A stretch of DNA of 64,000 nucleotides, from positions 99,715,470 to 99,779,469 of the forward strand of contig OW121848.1 of assembly GCA_933228895.1 (NCBI GenBank), given 5' to 3'. Below are positions 61,601-64,000 of the stretch, in pieces (the stretch's first letter is position 1; the number at the start of each line of letters is the position of its first letter). Position numbers and translations under genes: made by a program. The notes under the pieces are model-generated. The model was given only the letters and a program-made list of their open reading frames with translations. It was not told the DNA's origin and ran no database searches. This DNA is from Platycnemis pennipes. Taxonomy: Eukaryota > Arthropoda > Insecta > Odonata > Platycnemididae.

Positions 61601-63006
61601 AAATCTTATAAAAAAATAAAAACATCAGTGGTGACAATAAAGGATTGCCAAAAAATATTTTAGAGAATATCTTGTGACCTGAGCTTCCAAGGTTTTTCAA
61701 ATGCTAGTTCTGATTCCTCTTTGTGATGAGTTACAGTTTTGGTAGCAACTGGAACCTGGCATAATTCCTCACCTATATCATTCTACCTAATAAATGGTTA
61801 AATCAGCCTAAACGTAATTAAACCCTCAGCAAGCACTTTGTGGATATGAAATGTTGATAAGTCTGCAACTCCAGGTGTCCTCGGACAAACTCATGAAAAT
61901 ACTTAAATACATATCATCTGTCCTTTTTACCCACTCCTCCTGACTTGAAAGTTGGGTCTGCGATCCTTTCCCACGCTTCCTTTATCACTGACACCAACAG
62001 TCGCTGTATAACTTTGCCATGTCTCCATCACTTAAGTACAGGCAGCACTGACCGAATGTCTGTGAGAAAAGGCTGAACTATTACGTCATCATCTGAGCAT
62101 CTCATCGTCGAAAATCAGTGTTTGCTTATCGATAAAGTCCGTATACAGAGTTTACCTCTCAACCATGATGGTTGTTACTTAACATTCTGTCAGAAGAAGG
62201 ATGGATGCATCCCTCTCTGTTTATGAATTTTCAATTTTTTGTTTTTTGTCAAAATATCATTTATATTTTGACATTTACGCTGAGATAAAATTTTTATAAT
62301 TGAGAAACAGGTTTATCTTCACAAATGTATACTTGATAAATCCTAATAATTTCAAGGGAATAGCCAAAGTCAAATGATTATTTGGGTCTCAAAATCATGA
62401 CAAAATGTGACCGGTCGAGCAGGAGTGATGCGTCCACTTAATTCCTTTTGCAAATTGACAAATTTTTTTCTGAAAAGCAAAAGTCACCTTGAAGAGGGTT
62501 ACTTCAAAGAAATACATTTTTAGATATCCTGTTCAAATATTAATTTTAGGACTGCAAAAGAGTTTGGAGATATTTATCTTTCAATCTTGGTTTTAGACCT
62601 TTGGAAATCTGTTTAAAGTAAATAATTTTACAGGAAGCAAAGGGACACATTTATTAGTTTCCATTGTAATTTCTTTGTAAAATGTGTTAGTGTTTCAATG
62701 AAATTTTTGCAACCTGAACTTTTTTTCAATTTCATTTGTCCAGTTGTCATTGTGTCTGATGTCTTATTTTTGAAAGGCACTGTGCCATTACTGTGTTTCC
62801 TAACACTTATGGTCATTACTTATATAATTAACGATTGATTCAGATTAATTCCAGATGATGGGAGAGTGGATACCTCTGTGAGAAGAAATGGTGATCCCCA
62901 TGATACAGATCATTCAGAACCAATGATATCAATGGAAGATATGCGTAATATTCTCGTATACCTTATAAAACGTGAACAGCTCTGGAAGGATATTGAAGAA
63001 AAGAAG
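46456..63006 (+). CDS. TERF2IP: RAP1/TERF2IP homologue, exons 1-3 (5' part)
   Basis: Telomere protein that in vertebrates binds TRF2 and in yeast binds telomeric DNA. Exons: 46456-46605, 47364-47527, 62844-63006; phases 0 and 2 agree, giving 159 residues so far. Residues 19-105 form a BRCT-like domain: LSKRLFFNENGTPIVFNVIP, then DGGGAVTVEDS, then AKEVISSSFIYACCFNGELM. Human RAP1 has STLFVRDDGSSMSFYVRPSP, HGGGTV and GDFISTQYILDCVERNERLE in the same order and spacing. From residue 132 a Myb domain begins (PMISMEDMRNILVYLI, LWKDIEEKK), like human FTDADDVAILTYVKE and LWKAMEKS. The rest lies to the right. The acceptor of exon 3 is TTGATTCAG/ATTAAT; the nearer CCAG would give an immediate stop. Confidence 0.82.
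46606..47363. other. RAP1 intron 1
   Basis: AT-rich, no repeat or ORF recognised. Confidence 0.5.
47364..47527 (+). CDS. TERF2IP: RAP1 exon 2
   Basis: Starts DGGGAVTVEDSLPSSG and ends NVEDFR (split codon). The acceptor is AACTTTAAG/GATGGA (weak pyrimidine tract) and the donor TTTCAG/GTGAGG. Completes the BRCT domain. Confidence 0.82.
47852..48237. mobile_element. Foldback element rich in GTGAC/CACTGTG, copy 1
   Basis: 386 bp from CCCTGGTGAAAATAAACCGTG to its inverse. The whole element is built from GTGACA, CAGTGT and GTACATACAC(T/C)GTGAC motifs in both orientations, so it folds on itself over most of its length. No coding capacity; ORFs with Cys/Val/His repeats are artefacts. No clear target duplication. 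Confidence 0.8.
48580..50967 (-). mobile_element. hAT-like transposon in foldback copy 2, 8-bp duplication
   Basis: The ends TAGGGTGGTCCAAAA and TTTTGGACCACCTTA are inverted. GTGTGCAT is repeated exactly at 48572-48579 and 50968-50975. A decayed minus-strand ORF lies inside. Superfamily hAT is inferred from the 8-bp duplication and the TA(G/A)GG start; P and Merlin elements also make about 8-bp duplications. Confidence 0.8.
48900..49625 (-). pseudogene. Decayed transposon ORF
   Basis: Minus strand: MDFLQAPCTLNHDVFFFTTA, a stop, DDYLELLKLWYTFLGG, then VYLSWWPKSYWIKREI and a shifted tail. A DYxELLxLxLxFLGG motif followed by xxYLSxFxxxxW is known to me from uncharacterised transposon proteins of insects, but I cannot name the family. 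Several stops and shifts. Confidence 0.5.
51259..51881. other. RAP1 intron 2, no feature seen
   Basis: AT-rich, nothing recognised. Confidence 0.4.
51882..52153 (+). repeat. tRNA-derived SINE, second family
   Basis: Head GTCGTGGTGGCCTAGTGGG (A box) with B box GGGTTCAAATCC at about 51938, then a body ending in a (TGAG)-type tail AATGAGTGAGTGAGG. It differs from the family at 15231. The ORF at 51827-52108 is an artefact. Confidence 0.8.
52162..54413. mobile_element. hAT-like non-autonomous element with internal duplication
   Basis: Starts TAGAGATGGATGGATC and ends GATCAGTCCATCACTA, inverted. GTTTAAAT is repeated at 52154-52161 and 54414-54421 (8 bp). The segment after 52645 (GGGATGGTCGGGTTGG, CACGGGTCTTTCATTTCATT, TGCGCCCCGTGAA) repeats the segment after 52162, so the element holds two diverged copies of its own left part. 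A SINE-like block lies inside. Confidence 0.75.
53430..53720 (-). repeat. tRNA-derived SINE-like block
   Basis: On the minus strand: TGGTAGCTCAACTGGTAGAG (A box, very tRNA-like), then GGGTTCGAGTCACGG (B box). No acceptor stem closes around it, and the following body resembles the other SINEs in length, so it is called a SINE and not a tRNA gene. Confidence 0.7.
55680..55900 (-). pseudogene. LINE 3' scrap
   Basis: Carries the palindrome CAATCCTAGGATTG (55702-55715) and, on the minus strand, the decayed MKTIAEGKVIGKIGKDRP-type tail seen at 29658. 3' end only. Confidence 0.7.
56290..58598 (+). pseudogene. LINE, endonuclease and reverse transcriptase, decayed
   Basis: Pieces in order on the plus strand: endonuclease GKENLIVMGDWNAVVGE and ATGGRLVEFCKEKNMVIANT (56336-56554), RRYTWKMPGD; RT start NKAPGRDKINGKIIKAL near 57290; PLYVAFVDLEKTFDNVEW (57654-57706); LRFTDDITVVAE (FADD changed to FTDD, 57843); SINKKKIKILVCR; DGRSSTDIKRRIAQAKVAF (58074); SVALYGSETW (58207) and GHTLRHNELVRNIIEGKVL (58409). 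The 3' end is CAATCCTAGGATTG (58564-58577) plus a TGATGATGATGA tail. Many stops and shifts; inactive. It sits inside pogo copy B. Confidence 0.85.
58927..60959. other. RAP1 intron 2, no gene seen
   Basis: No exon or complete element recognised. A TTGAAGGGTTAA near 60505 could be half of a TTAA-type MITE, but no partner was found. Confidence 0.4.
60960..61180 (-). pseudogene. LINE 3' scrap
   Basis: Palindrome CAATCCTAGGATTG (60982-60995) next to TCATCATCA, then a minus-strand tail GLLKIIVEGKVKGKNVKGRP and CMRCIEEV (part of 61074-61313). Same family as 29608-30430. Confidence 0.75.
61314..62843. other. RAP1 intron 2, last part
   Basis: AT-rich; nothing recognised before RAP1 exon 3. Confidence 0.4.
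62844..63006 (+). CDS. TERF2IP: RAP1 exon 3
   Basis: Encodes RLIPDDGRVDTSVRR, a short linker, then the start of the Myb domain. The donor is AAGAAG/GTAATA, phase 0. The intron before it is 15.3 kb. Confidence 0.78.
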
Positions 63007-64000
63007 GTAATAATAATAAATTTATTTGCCCAAGGATTATGAGTATATTAAAATTAGAGATATGCAAATTCTTGGATACTAGAAAATATTCGATATTCGA
63101 GAACCTGAAAAAACCTCGAATGTTAAGCCATACACCATTAGGCATCCAAATGCATGTGTGTTTTAACATGTTGATGAACTATGTCATATGCGCCGTGAGA
63201 TCTCGCAGACATCCTTGAGGATGGAGGGGATAATTTATATGTGATTTAATGTTATAACATAACAGTTTCCGCGAATGGAATTCTAAGGGAAATGCACCAT
63301 TACTAATCACCATCAATTACAATTCAAAATCAAAGGAAGTTCGTAAACATTCAACAGTTGCCACTCGATTAGAGCTTCACATTTACTCTGTTACATATTC
63401 ATCGTTGATTTTTAAGTGGCCACACAATGAGTGTCTTTTTTCAAATCATGCTTTTGCAAATAGCTAATGAATGAATGCCGAGACTCCTGAGTTTGATAAG
63501 CTTTATCTTCCAAAAGAGGAAACCAATTGTAATGCAGTAAAATGTATCTTATAGAATATCTACATTCATTTATGTAAATCAAAACTTTTTTTAACCTTAG
63601 ATAACCTTTTACAAAATTTTACTTGGAAAAAAGGGTTTTCGAAATCCGGTGACCCGACATGGTTTGCTTGTTATTTTGTTAGCTATCGTCATATTTAATT
63701 TAAATTTTGATCAAAAAGGTTAATGATGTTATTGACAATTTGAAGAAAACAATTTTTATTTATTTAAAAATTTACTAAAGTTATGGCATTTTTAAAACCT
63801 GCTATGTGGGTAATTCGTGACTGAAACTTGAGTGGGACTGTTGCAGCTCAAAGGTTGTCAGCATGAAGAGAAGAGAAGTAAATAAATAATAATTGTCATT
63901 ATCACTGAGTTACATTAAAATTGATTTTCTTTTTCGGAAGAAAGAGCTCTAGCCTGGGGGTTTCAACTTATTTTACTGGCGGTAGATCCTTACTGATTTA
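63007..64000. other. RAP1 intron 3, to window end
   Basis: No further RAP1 exon seen. A TTAGAGATATGCAAAT string at 63055 resembles a hAT end, without a partner in the window. Confidence 0.4.

Overview
This window looks like nuclear DNA of an insect, or at least an arthropod. It is AT-rich. Its protein-coding genes are cut into short exons with GT-AG introns up to 15 kb long, and most of the rest is mobile DNA: Penelope-like, pogo/Tigger-like, mariner, hAT, Harbinger and piggyBac-type (TTAA) elements, LINE remnants and tRNA-derived SINEs. No species can be named from the sequence. All homology calls rest on reading motifs by eye and remembering families; no search was run.

Three host genes are supported. 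(1) The first three coding exons of a mitochondrial aspartyl-tRNA synthetase (DARS2-like), minus strand, 5459-6168; the gene runs off the left edge. (2) A complete NOB1, the endonuclease that makes the 3' end of 18S rRNA, minus strand, 12024-45847. It has seven coding exons whose splice phases all agree and which give 409 residues. (3) The first three coding exons of a RAP1/TERF2IP homologue (telomere protein, BRCT then Myb), plus strand, from 46456 to beyond the right edge. NOB1 and RAP1 are head to head with about 0.6 kb between their start codons. Two further minus-strand exons lie inside NOB1 introns. One, at 41344-41694, encodes a domain resembling the GST-C-like region of eEF1B-beta or CysRS and is phase-compatible with NOB1. 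The other, at 30971-31178, is a terminal exon followed by a poly(A) signal.

Layout. 1-3081: an inverted-repeat element carrying a 113-bp satellite and a pogo-type insertion. 4.3-5.5 kb: a SINE, a CCAGCTGG minisatellite, then DARS2. 7.3-11.2 kb: a LINE scrap, a GC-rich tandem repeat, a hAT-like element and a MITE. 12.0-45.8 kb: NOB1, whose introns hold a Penelope-like element (13.4-15.2), a Harbinger-like element containing both a pogo-like and a hAT element (17.4-23.6), a mariner (24.7-26.0), LINE scraps and MITEs, and a pogo-like transposon with a long transposase ORF (35.2-40.1) that is itself interrupted. 46.5-64 kb: RAP1, with two GTGAC-rich foldback elements (one interrupted by a hAT-like element), a 2.25-kb hAT-like element and a second pogo-like copy split by a LINE.

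The most useful observations are the phase-0 exon inside NOB1, the 24-residue enlargement of the NOB1 zinc ribbon, the RAP1/NOB1 divergent pair, the Penelope element with hammerhead-like cores and a 24-bp perfect hairpin, and several insertions dated relative to one another by clear target-site duplications.
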